64,000 nucleotides of DNA. Source: Antilocapra americana (taxonomy: Eukaryota > Chordata > Mammalia > Artiodactyla > Antilocapridae). Shown in pieces: positions 23,730-33,948 of the stretch. The stretch is from positions 127,072-191,071 of the forward strand of contig ML664152.1 in NCBI GenBank assembly GCA_007570785.1, given 5' to 3'. The notes under the pieces were generated by a model that saw only the letters and a program-made list of their open reading frames with translations, did no database searches and had not been told where the DNA came from. How positions within the stretch are numbered: position 1 is the stretch's first letter; every line of letters begins with the position of its first letter. Made by a program: the position numbers and the translations under genes.

Positions 23730-26540
23730 CTTGTTTAGATTGCTGTGTTTGGAGTGGACTTTCTGTATGCTGGAAGTTTGTGGTTCCTCTTTATTGCGGA
23801 GGTTGCACCCTGTGGGTGGGGTTGGACGAGTGGCTTTTCAAGGTTTCCTGGTTGGGGAAGCTTGCATTGGTGTTCTGGTGGGTGGAGCTGGGTCTCTTCT
23901 AGTTGAGTGCAATGAAGTGTCCAATAGTGAGTTTTGAGGTGTCTATGGGTTTGGTGTGACTTTTGACCACCTGTGCTTTAATGCTCAGGGTTATGTTCCT
24001 GCATTCTTGGAGAATTAGCTTGATATGTCTTGCTCTGAAACTTGTTGGCTCTTGGGTGGAGCTTGGTTTCAGTGTAGGTACGGAGGCTTTTGGATGAGCT
24101 CTTGTCGATTAATGTTCCCTGGAGTCAGGAGTTTTCTGGTGTTCTCAAGTTTTGGATGTAAGCCTCCTGCCTCTGGCTTTCAGTCTTATTCTTACAGTAG
24201 CCTCAAGACTTCTACATCCATACAGCACTGATGATAAAACATTTAGGTTAATGGTGAAAAGATTCTCCACAGTGAGGGACACCCAGAGAAGTTCACATAC
24301 TTACATGGAGAAGAGAAGAGGGAGGAAGGTGATAGAGGTGACCAGGAGGAGTAGAGGGGGAATCAATAGGGGTGAGAGCAATCTAGCCAGTAATCAATTT
24401 CCTATGTACTCTCCACAGTCTAGAACACCCAGAGAGGTTCACAGAGTTACATAGAGAAGAGAAAAGGGAGGAAGGAGATAGAGGTGACCAGGAAGAGAAG
24501 AGGGGGAGTCAAAAGGAGAGAGATAGAGCTAACCAGTTAATCAGTTCCCTAAGTGTTCTTCACAACTCAGAACATCCAAAGAGATTCACAGAGTTAAGTA
24601 AAAAAAAGAAGGGGGAGGGAGGAGATAGAGGTGATCTAGGGGAGAAAAAGGAGAGTCAAAAGGGGGAGAAAGCAATCAAGCCAGTAATCACACTCCTAAG
24701 CAAAAATGGGTACTGAAGATTGGATTATTAAATTTACAAAATTGATAACAAATATAAAAAAGCAAAGATTAAAAATCTAGAGTAGAGGTTAGACTCTCAA
24801 AAATACAATATTAAAAAATAAAATCACAAAAATTATAAAATATATATATATGAAATTTGCTTTATAAATAGGGTCTTTTTTGCAAGGTAATAGTAGGTTA
24901 TAAAGGTGAAAATTAAAGAAGTAATAAAGAACTTTAAAATAAAAAAAATTTAAATGAGAATAGTAAAAAAAATATCTAGGAAATTCTCTGGAGCTGTTGA
25001 GGGCAATGTGGGATCAGTTCAGTTTCATATAGTTGCTTGTTCCAGCTTATACTTCTTCTCAAGGTCTATAGGCCCCTTCCAATGTATTCAGTGCTAACTA
25101 TGGGATTTTAATCTGTTGCACCTGTCACTTCAAAAGTGGTTCCCTCTTCTATGTTTATTTTGGCTTCCTCTGTTTGCAAGTCTCTTCAGTGTCTAATTTC
25201 TACCCTAACACAAGGGGGCAAAGGTGCCCACTTTATTAGGCTCACTTTTTCAGTTGTGCTGTGGAGAGGGAAGAACACTGCAAACAAATATCACTGGCAT
25301 GTGTGGGGAGTGCTCACAGTGTCTAAGCCACACTGGGTTTGCCCCCGCTCACAGCATGTGTGCTTCCTGGTCTACACTGCTCAGGCTCCAGGTTGCTCGT
25401 CAGAGGAACTGTCTAAAGCAGGCCCTGAGTTGCATGCACTTCCCAGATATAAGCCACTCAGGTACAGGTTCTCAGGCACTCCACAAAGGCACAGACTCAG
25501 TTGGGTCTGCATTTTGTGCCCTTCCCTGATCTGAGCAGCTCAGGCAACCAGGTCCTTGGCAAGCGCACTCTCCCAGGTGGGCAGTGTGTCTTATTACCTC
25601 CCTGGTCCCAGCCCCTCAGTTTCCTTGGTGTGCAGTGAGAGTGCCATCTCAGGTGTGCTGTGTATCTCCTCTAGGGAGCTGATCTCTGACTGCAAACCTC
25701 CTGGCAGATGTCAACCATCCAGGATCCCAGGAAGACTTGGTTAACAACTGGGAACCTGCTCAGTTTGGTGGAGGATGCCCATCTCTGGGGCCAAGATCAT
25801 CCCTCACCTTCCAGCTCTGGCTGTTGCCCACCTGCCTCTCTGCCTCTGGCACAGGGAGCTATGGGTCCACAGCCAGCTAGCTCTCCTCTGGTATTCACTC
25901 AGTCCTTTGTTCTATGAGTGGACCAGGCTGTGCCTTAGAGCATTTTGCAAAAAATTTCTCTCTCTTTCTCTCTTTTTTTCCCCCCTCTCTCTGGCTACCC
26001 CACAGTTTGAGTTGTTATTTCATGTTACCTCCCTCAGATTGTCCTCAGGGTATTCAGGCCTGGTCCTTACCCTAGGCATGCAGCCCGTGCCTCCCTCTTC
26101 AGCCTCCACTCACTGCTGGTGGATGCAAGAATCTGGGCTACTTCTCCACTGGGAGTTGCTGTTAGGTGTGTAACCTGTGGAGTTTTTTATTTTTTTGTTT
26201 TTTCCTGCCAGTTACGTTGCCCTCTTAGATTCAAAACTCCCCACAGACCTGCTGGTGAAAGTGTTTCCTGGTTTTTGCAAACTTCTCCTCCTTTACAACT
26301 CCCTCCCCGGGATGGGTCTCCATCCCTAACTCTTTTGTCTCTCTTTTTATCTTTTCTGTTTTGTCCTACCTCCTTTCAAAGAGAATGCGCTGCCTTTCTG
26401 GGTGCCTATTGTCCCCCACCAGCATTCAGAAGTTGTTTTGTGGAGTTTGCTCAGCATTCCAATGATCTTTTGATGAATTTGTGGGAGAGAAAGTGGTCTC
26501 CCTATCTTATTCCTTCACCATCTTAGGACCGCCCCCCCAT
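23730..26540 (-). promoter_or_regulatory. 5' UTR of the minus-strand L1
   Basis: Non-coding L1 leader in reverse, with purine-rich, AT-rich and GC-rich parts in the mirror order of 2311-4977. Plus-strand frames here (for example 25136-25534, 25775-26173) are not genes. Confidence 0.75.
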
Positions 26541-27605
26541 AAAAAACTTTAAAACAGGAAACTTCACTGCAGGACCACGCCCCTTCCCCTGCTCCACTCC
26601 TCCCTTTATGGGAAGTAGGTGGGGCAGAAGGCCTTGTTCCAGTTCATGGCCCATTCTCCCTCACTGATCTGCCTCAGGTTGAAAAAGCATCCTGACTCCT
26701 TCTCCTCAGACCCTAATAATTATCTAAAAGTATTCAAGCATCTTACCCAGTCTTCTGACTTAATTAGGCATGATATTTACATCATACTTTCCTCCACTCT
26801 TCTCCCAGAAGAGAAGGAACGATTATGGCAAACCTCTCAGGCTCAGACTGATGAGATACACAAGACAGATGACACTTAGCCCATAGAAGCAATGGCTGTC
26901 CCCGAGAAGATTCCAACTGATATTATCAGGCAGGGAGACCTGGACAAGCAGCATAATCACATCTTTGCTTGCCTCATTGGACCTTTAAAAGGCAGGGCAC
27001 AAAACTTTCAACTTTGATAAGCTCTGGGAAATAACTCAATAGCTAGATGAAAACCCAGCACACTTTCTAGCCAGGTTAACAGAAGCACTACAAAAATATT
27101 AAAAAATTAGACCACACTTCAGCAGAGGGCACCATTGTCCTTAACACCCATTTTATCTCCCAGTCATCCCCAGATATCCAAAAGAAACTTAAAAAGGCAG
27201 AAGAAGACCCTCAAACCCCTCAACAAGACCTTTTTAAATTTAGCCTTTCAGATTTTCAATAACCAGGAAGAACAGGCAAACTAGAGAAGGCCCAATGAGA
27301 GCAGGGCAAATGCCACCTTTTAGCCACTGCCTTACGTGACTCCAAGCCTCCCTCAACCAACAAAGAAAGGAAGCCACTTGGGTCCTGCTTCAAAGGCAGC
27401 AAAGAAGGCCACTGGGCCCGCTTATGCCTAAAGCTAAGGCCTCCCCCAGGTCCATGTCCCAGCTGTGGCATAAAGGCACATCGGAAGGTCTACTGCCCAA
27501 AACCCCCTCCAGGGATCCAGACACCCCCTCCTGGTCCTGAGCAGGAGTCCTCCGACCCAGCTCTGCTCAGCCTCCTCAGACGTGCTGCTGAAAACTGAAG
27601 GTACC

Positions 27606-27960
27606 CAGGGCCCCAGATCCTAACACTCATCACCTGTATGGAACGCAGGGTAACTCTTACAATTGAAGGTAAGCAAATCTCCTTTCTCATCAACACAGGG
27701 ACACTTACTCTGCTGTGCCTGCCTACTCCGGAAAAACCAAGGTCTCTCAAGTCTCTGTTATGGGAGTGGGTGATTTAATATCTACACCATGACTAACTGA
27801 GCCTCTAACCTTGCACACTTCAAGATACTCCACTTTACCATTCTTTTCTCATATTCCCAAAACACCCCACTCCTATTCTTGGGAAAGACCTTCTCTCAAA
27901 ATTCAAAGCCTCTATTACTATCCCAAGTCCACCCTCTAATCTAGCCTGGCTACTGTTCCT
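27606..27960 (+). pseudogene. ERV-A protease remnant
   Basis: The core reads FLINTG (27683-27700), where retroviral aspartic proteases have an aspartate in place of the asparagine (codon 27692-27694). The catalytic residue is therefore lost. Flanking text is interrupted by stops. It lies in order between the gag zinc knuckle and RT. Confidence 0.65.
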
Positions 27961-30671
27961 CAACCCCACCTCCCTCACCCCACCCCATTGCCCTCCTCGT
28001 CTGTAAACCCCATAGTTTGGGATACAAATAACCCATCTGTTGCCTCTCACCATGCTCCAATTCATATCTGTCTCAAAGACCCCTCTAGATTCCCCACTCA
28101 ACCACAATACCCCATTTCCCAAAAGCATCAACAAAGATTAAAGCCTATCAACACTAAACTCCTATGTCAGGGCCTCTTGTGCCCAACTCACTCTCCCTAA
28201 AACACCCCATCCTACCTGTCAAAAAGCCAAATGGTTCCTATCACCTGGTTCAGGACCTGAGACTTATCTATGCAGCTGTTATCCTCATACACCCAATAGT
28301 TCCAAATCCCTATACTTTTCTCCCTCTTATTCCCTCTTCCACTACCCACTTCACTGTTCTAGATGTCAAAGATGCCTTCTTTACTATTCCTTTATACCCA
28401 GACTCTCAAGACCTCTTTGCCTTTACCTGGACTGATCCAGACAAACATTGCTCCCAATAACTGACATGAACAGTCCTCCAACAAGGCTTTGGCCAGGCTC
28501 TAGCATCAGACCTAATCTCTCTTGATCTTGCTCCAAGTACTGTCCTCCAATATGTGGATGATCTCCTCCTTGGTAATCCTTCACTTACAAGCTCTCAACA
28601 ACACACTATACAACTCCTCAATTTTCTTCCTGATCAAGGCTATTAAGTATCTCCCACCAAGGTTCAGCTCTCTCTTCCTAAAGTCATCTATCTTAGAGTC
28701 CTTTTAACACTAACAAAAACATTTATTACTACCAATAGAAAGTCCCTTAAATCCACCCTACCATGCCCTATATCAAAAATAGAGATCCTGTCCTTCTTGG
28801 GGTTAGCTGGATATCTACACCTCTGGATTCCAAATTTCACTCTCTTGGCACAACCCTTATATCAAGCCACCCAAGGAGATCTTTCAGAACCCCTAGAGCT
28901 AAAATCAAATAACCGTTCAGCCTTTTAAGACCCTTAAGCAAGCCATTCTCTCAGTCCCAGCTCTCACACTTCCTGACCTTTCTTGTAGAATAGTGTACTC
29001 TACACTACTGAGAGACACAAAATTGCCCTAAGAGTTTTTTGACAAAATCAGGGCCCCTCCTTCACCCCTGTCATTTATCTATCAAAGCAACTAGATCCCA
29101 CAGTTCAAGGATGGCCAGGCTGCCTACATGCTCTAACAGCAGCTTCACTCCTTGCTCAGGAAAGTGAAAACCTTACTTTTGGAGCACCCACTGTCATTAG
29201 TTCACCAAGTGACTTTAAGGACTTACTTTCTCACAAATCCATGACCCTTATATCTCCTTCACCCATTCAGCTAATTCATGTCACCCTTCTTGAATCTCCT
29301 GAGTTCTCCTTTGAATGCTATGCTACTCTCAACCTTGCCACCCTTATCCCTAATTCTTTTGAGGCCCCCACCCATACTTGCAAAGAGGCATTCATTAGAA
29401 GAACTGACACCCCATTTCTCCCACATTTCCTCAACCTCTTTAAATAACCCTGAGTTTCCTTGGTATATTGATGGCAGCTCCTCTACGACATCAGAAGGAA
29501 AAGGGTAGCTGGACATGCAGTTGTCTCTGACACCGAAATTATTGAATCTTAACCTCTCCCTTCAGGAATCTCTTCCCAAAAGGCAGAACTTATTGTGCTA
29601 ACTAGAGCCCTTATCCTTGCAGCTAACAAGAGAGCAAACACATGCACTGATTCTAAATATACTTTCCACATCATGCACTCACATCCTGACATTTGGAAGG
29701 AACAAGGGCTCCTATCTACTAAAGGCTCTCCCATAACTAACACCCCACTTATACTCCAACTTTTAAAAGCAGCTAACATTCCAACTGAAGTAGGTATCAT
29801 ACATTGCTGAGGTCACCAGGTACCTCAGATCCCATTTCACGGGGCAACCGTGCCAGAGACAGAGATGTAAAATAAGCTTCAGTCTGATCATCAGCTCAAC
29901 AACTTATGGTAATCCCCAACATAAAGCCCCTTTACCTCCCTGAGGAAAAAACAGTTGTTACAAGAGAGAGCACAACCACAAGGAGACTGGTTGCAAAACC
30001 AAGGCCTCTATGTCCTTCCCCAATCTCAGGCCACACAGATTCTTACAGACATTCATCAGGCCCTACACATAGGCACTAAACCTTTTTATCATCTCTTAAG
30101 ACCTCTTATCACCTAGCCTAACCTTCTTTCACTCCTACAACAAATCACTCACTCTTGCACTATCTCCTCCTCAGTCTCACTGCAGGGAGCCCTAAAGCCT
30201 ATTCCCTCACCCGAATATATTAGGCTTGAGGACATATCCCAGGAGAGGACTGGCCAATTGACTTCACTCACATGCCTCCAACACGACAAATAAAACTTAT
30301 GCTCACCCTAGCAGACATTTTTTCAGGATGGATTGAGGCTTTTCCCATGACATCAGAAACTGTCTCAGAAGTAAGTTTCTCATATGAGAAATCATCCCTC
30401 GCTTTGGCCTCCCACTCTCTCTCCAATTCAATAATGGGCCAGCTTTCACATCTCAAATTACTCAACAGGTAGCCCAGTCCCTTGGCATAACCTGGAAACT
30501 ACATATTCCTTACAGATCCCTGGGAAAAGTAGAGGATTCTCAAAACTCACCTAATCAAACTCCCTCTCGAACTACAAAGGCCATGGAACAAACTCCTTCC
30601 CATGGCTTTGGCTTGCATTAGGGCTACTCCATGGGCCCCATCTTTCCTCAGTCCCTTTGACACCATGTATG
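27961..30671 (+). pseudogene. ERV-A pol (RT, RNase H, integrase), first part, broken
   Basis: RT text is readable at 28164-28460 (PILPVKKPNGSYHLVQDLR, DVKDAFFTIPL), and the catalytic box YVDD is intact at 28551-28562. RNase H shows YIDGSSS at about 29464 and HC-GHQVPQ near 29803. Integrase shows DFTHM near 30260. Its second catalytic position reads NNGPAF, with the expected aspartate codon now AAT (30430-30432). More than ten stops or frameshifts lie across the gene. ERV-B interrupts at 30671; the integrase C-terminus continues at 37977. Confidence 0.85.
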
Positions 30672-31208
30672 TGAAGAGGAAAAGAGCAGGCTTCTATGAC
30701 TAAACTGACTCCATTTTGAAAGAAAGGGAATTCCATTTTGAACTCTCAGTGAACTTTGGACCATATATCTGGTAGCCATAGAAATGACATAACACAATGA
30801 CCAGATGAGCCTCCCTACCAGACAAATGGACCAGGCTGATCTCACACCTAGATTCCCTGTAGCCAAGAAGAATGGTTTACTGTATAATCAATCACCTTCT
30901 GTAGTCTATTAGTCTAGTAATGCCCATTGTTGTGGGCTCTACTGCATGACCTTGGCCTTTAGATTGTGAATCTTGACTATAACCTGATTGTATCTCCTTC
31001 TAATGTTTTCCTTAGCTAACTTGAGAAATCTGGGGATGTGAGATAGGGCACATATACTTAAGGTATATAAGGTTGTCACAAAAGTCAGTTGGGGTCCCTG
31101 GCTAAAGGAGGAAATTCTGCCTCAGACCTGCTGGTGTGATAAACTGCACTCCACTATTCACACTGTCCTTCTGAGTGAGTTTGTTTCCCAGAACACTTGG
31201 CTATATTA
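30672..31208 (+). repeat. ERV-B 5' LTR
   Basis: Starts TGAAGAGGAAAAGAGCAGG and ends CTATATTA. TATA box TATATAA at 31064-31070; a GATAAA-type weak polyadenylation signal lies near 31138. Confidence 0.88.
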
Positions 31209-31210
31209 TT

Positions 31211-31228
31211 TGGTGCATTGGCAAGGAA
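31211..31228 (+). promoter_or_regulatory. ERV-B primer binding site, tRNA-Gly type
   Basis: TGGTGCATTGGCAAGGAA begins 2 bp after the LTR. It is complementary to the 3' end of tRNA-Gly(GCC) with two mismatches. Confidence 0.8.
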
Positions 31229-31478
31229 ACTCCTCACTTTGAGGAGACAAGTCCCATTTGGGTCTACTCCATGGCCTTGCAACTTGGATCTCCTAGAGGG
31301 TGAAAGGCACCTCACCCTTCTGGAGAGATTCTGCTTCTCAATGCCTGGACTTCTCACATTAGCGGCTTGTGAACAGCAACAGGGAACTGAGTGCTCAGGT
31401 AAGGAAGATTCCCACCCATCAGAGTGGAAGAGGGGACCTAACCAACTCTCTGGGAGGAATTAGGAGCATGCTGACCAT

Positions 31479-31652
31479 GAATGTCAAGAAGGAGGCAGTA
31501 TCTGCACTGTCCTGTTATAGATTATTACCAGGTGATCGCGAGAGGGCTTTTGGGGGAAAGCTTGGTTGTGAATGTCACAAAGAAGGTGGTATCCATGCCG
31601 TCTTGAGGTAAACTATTACCAGGCAATTGTGAGAAGGCTTTTGGGGGAAGAA
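31479..31652 (+). repeat. 91-bp tandem duplication in the ERV-B leader
   Basis: Two imperfect copies starting GAATGTC at 31479 and 31570. Both contain an ATTACCAGG segment and end in GGCTTTTGGGGGAA. They lie in the leader, where gammaretroviral packaging signals reside; that link is inference. Confidence 0.75.
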
Positions 31653-32081
31653 ACTCGGTCCTTGTGTGCTCATATTCTACCCTCCCTGAGGAGGTGTCCC
31701 ATCTGCTGTGAAATTCTTAATCCTCTCAGGTTTGTCAGGATAGAAGAAAGGAGATACATGAGTGAATATGGATTGGCCTTTCTGGAGATGGCTTGGGACA
31801 TGGGGTATCTAATTCATCTGTGTTTTCATCTGCACCCAATCAAGCCCACCAAAGCAGAACGGACTCTTAAAGTCAGAGAAGAAAAAATTTTGGACAACGT
31901 GGTGTTCTGGTTCAACTGTACCGATCGGCAGGTGAAGTCACACCGATCCCCCTTTTCCCTTTGGGATCTAGCAGGTAAGGCTCTTCTCACCCCAGTTAGG
32001 AAGGAGGTGGAATGGCAATTCAAGTGTTTCATTGAGGGGAAATATCAGAAGTACTTAGGATGGATACCAGGAACTTCGTAG
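31572..32081 (+). CDS. Open frame in the ERV-B leader, upstream of gag (function unknown)
   Basis: A 169-codon frame from a real ATG, ending 39 bp before the gag ATG. The product has several cysteines, a SLRRCPICCEIL segment near residues 38-50 and a VVFWFNCTDRQVK segment. I do not recognise a domain. Leaders of some class I proviruses contain long pre-gag frames, and that is the likeliest explanation; chance openness is also possible. Start and length are uncertain. Confidence 0.35.
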   Translation: MSQRRWYPCRLEVNYYQAIVRRLLGEETRSLCAHILPSLRRCPICCEILNPLRFVRIEERRYMSEYGLAFLEMAWDMGYLIHLCFHLHPIKPTKAERTLKVREEKILDNVVFWFNCTDRQVKSHRSPFSLWDLAGKALLTPVRKEVEWQFKCFIEGKYQKYLGWIPGTS

Positions 32082-32120
32082 ACAGAATGAAAAGGAGAAA
32101 GAGAAGATCTGAGAAGCATG

Positions 32121-33606
32121 ATGGGAGGAAGTGAGTTCAAGGCAACTGTACTGGAATGCATGATTAAGAATTTTAAGAAAAGATTTGGAGGAGATTATGC
32201 GGTGAGGATGATGCCTAACCAACTCTGCAGGCTCTGTGAGGTGAAATTGCCCCCCAAGGGAGTTGGATGGCCACCAGAGGGCACCATGGACTTAAATATA
32301 GTAAAAGCAGTCTATGCACCAGTCATAAGAGAGCAGGGACAACTGGATCAATTCCCACATACTGACTCATGGCTAGGGTTGGCTCAAGACCCTTCCCCTT
32401 GGGTGAGAATCTATATTCAGAAAGGAAAAGGGAAAATATTAATGACACAAAAATTGATTGATGGTAAAAAAAAGACATCCTGCAGGATCTAAATGGGGAT
32501 GAACTGACTCCTCCCCCATACTAGATGACGCGCCCGCCACCTAATGCTCCACCGGGACCAGGAGGCCACTTTGATGCCTGATCCTGAGCCTGCTGAGGCT
32601 TAGGTAGACGCTCCACCGCCAGCTGCCCTGGAGGTCGTGGACCCGCCACCTCGGCATGCTCGGATCCCAGCGGCAGAAGCTTCTGGCCAACATTTTCAGG
32701 ATATGGCTCCAGCTGAACCGCCCAAGCTATACCCACCTCTCCCGGTGTGTACTGATGGGAAGGGGCAAGGAGACACCAGAATCAGAGGTTGTGCTCCGCT
32801 ATAGGAGCCAGAGGAAAGGGCCCTGCCACAAATGCCCCTCAGAGAGTTTACAGCAGCCTCTGATTCAGGGGACAGACAACCACTACGGAGAAATGGCATC
32901 TGAGGGTTCCATAAACCCACAATGGTGGGCAGAACTAGCCACTCCTGATGAGAGGCCCAACTGGTTCTATAACACAGAGGAAGGAAGGGACCACTTGGAG
33001 AGATTTGGGGCAGCTATTCTACAAGGCCTCAATAGCGGGGCCCAAAAACCTATAAATATGACAAAACCCTCATAACTGGCAGAACTCCCATTCAAAGGGA
33101 GATCAAATCACCCTCTGAGTTCTACGAAAGACTGTGTAAGGCCAGTAGATCCAGAGGCTGCTGGATCTCAGATGGTGATAAATGCACCCCTTGTGTCTCA
33201 AGCCTACCCCAATATCAGACGCAAGCTTCAAAATGTGGACAGGGTATTGGCCATGACTGGCTTACAAATAATTGAGATTGCTGATGAGGTATTCAGGAAT
33301 AGAGACATGGAGACAAAAAGGGAAGTTGAAAAAAGGTGGAGAGAAGATAATAAGAGGGCAAACCAGAGGGTCACAGTACTGGCCACAGCCCTGGGAAGAT
33401 CTCTCCCTAGACCACTCCAGCCCCCTCTGAACCAGAACCAGCCTCACGGCAGGCCCTCTACAAAAAGGCCCAGGGCCACCCTACAACCAAATCAATGTGC
33501 CCGATGCTGGGGCTTCGGCCACTGGAAAAATGAATGTCCCCAAAATAGCAGGGAAAAGGATTTAGCATCAGCTGTTATAAGGCTGGCCAGACTAGAGAAT
33601 GAATAG
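32121..33606 (+). pseudogene. ERV-B gag, frameshifted
   Basis: The second of two ATGs (32118, 32121) gives an MGGS start suited to myristoylation. Matrix text runs to 32492, with VGWPPEGT near residue 53. A frameshift follows. The next frame is open at 32656-33075 and 33172-33606: capsid text (ERPNWFYNTEEGRDHLERF), an MHR-like piece (PSEFYERLCKASR, frameshifted) and the knuckle CARCWGFGHWKNEC (CX2CX4HX4C). The frame ends at TAG 33604-33606, directly in frame with the protease, as in readthrough gammaretroviruses. Confidence 0.85.
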
Positions 33607-33948
33607 GGGTGCTAGGGCTCAAAGACACAAGGTCCCCGAGAGCCCATGTTGAAATTAAAAGTGAGGGACCAAATTATTGACTTTATGGTGGACACTGGAG
33701 CAGAAATGTCAGTGGTGACTGAACTGGTGGCACCCCTCTCAAAAAAGGCCACTGCTATAGCAAGAGTAACTGGGGAAGAGCTGATGAGGCTGTTCTGCCT
33801 ACCCCAAAAGTGTCAGATGGGGGGACACCAAGTGACTCATGAATTTCTATACATCTCTGAATGCCCAGTACCTTTGTTGGGAAGAGACTTGCTATCTAAA
33901 TTGGGGGCACAAGTGATCTTTTCCCCCCATGAAAGACCCACTGTTTGA
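33607..33948 (+). pseudogene. ERV-B protease
   Basis: In frame with gag across TAG 33604-33606, with a second TAG at 33613-33615. The domain itself is open from 33646: catalytic FMVDTGAEMS with the aspartate intact, and the C-terminal LLGRDLLSKLGA motif, about 100 residues, the normal retroviral protease size. It ends in TGA at 33946-33948, so it is cut off from RT. Confidence 0.85.

Larger units (their letters stand above)
16342..26540 (-). mobile_element. Full-length LINE-1 on the minus strand, inserted in ERV-A gag
   Basis: 3' UTR at 16342-16768, ORF2 to 22629, ORF1 about 22640-23729, 5' UTR to about 26540. The last 150 bp is the reverse complement of the first 150 bp of the plus-strand L1. 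Imperfect flanking duplications AAACAACTT (about 16333-16341) and AAAAAACTT (about 26541-26549) fit an old insertion. Later inserts: BovB 16767-18444, an L1 3' end at about 21160-21688, another at about 21780-22350, and a SINE at 22685-22800. Confidence 0.9.
15686..27605 (+). pseudogene. ERV-A gag, split by an L1 and full of stops
   Basis: The ATG at 15686 opens with MGNFQSQPSK, a myristoylation-type N-terminus, and meets TGA at codon 19. Matrix-like text (IYYSNTVWLQYRL) and a proline-rich stretch follow to 16341, where a minus-strand L1 interrupts. Capsid text resumes at 26550, with a readable piece at 26619-26879 (DSFSSDPNNY, LTQSSDL, ILSSTLLPEE). Nucleocapsid survives near 27455-27500 as CPSCGIKAHRKVYC, a perfect CX2CX4HX4C zinc knuckle. 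Gag would build the virion core; this copy has many stops and cannot. Confidence 0.8.

Noticed and set aside
22975..23937. Plus-strand frames of 100-160 codons
   Set aside because: They are the complementary strand of the minus-strand L1 ORF1 and 5' UTR.
25136..26526. Several plus-strand frames of about 100-135 codons
   Set aside because: They lie in the reversed L1 5' UTR and have no recognisable product.
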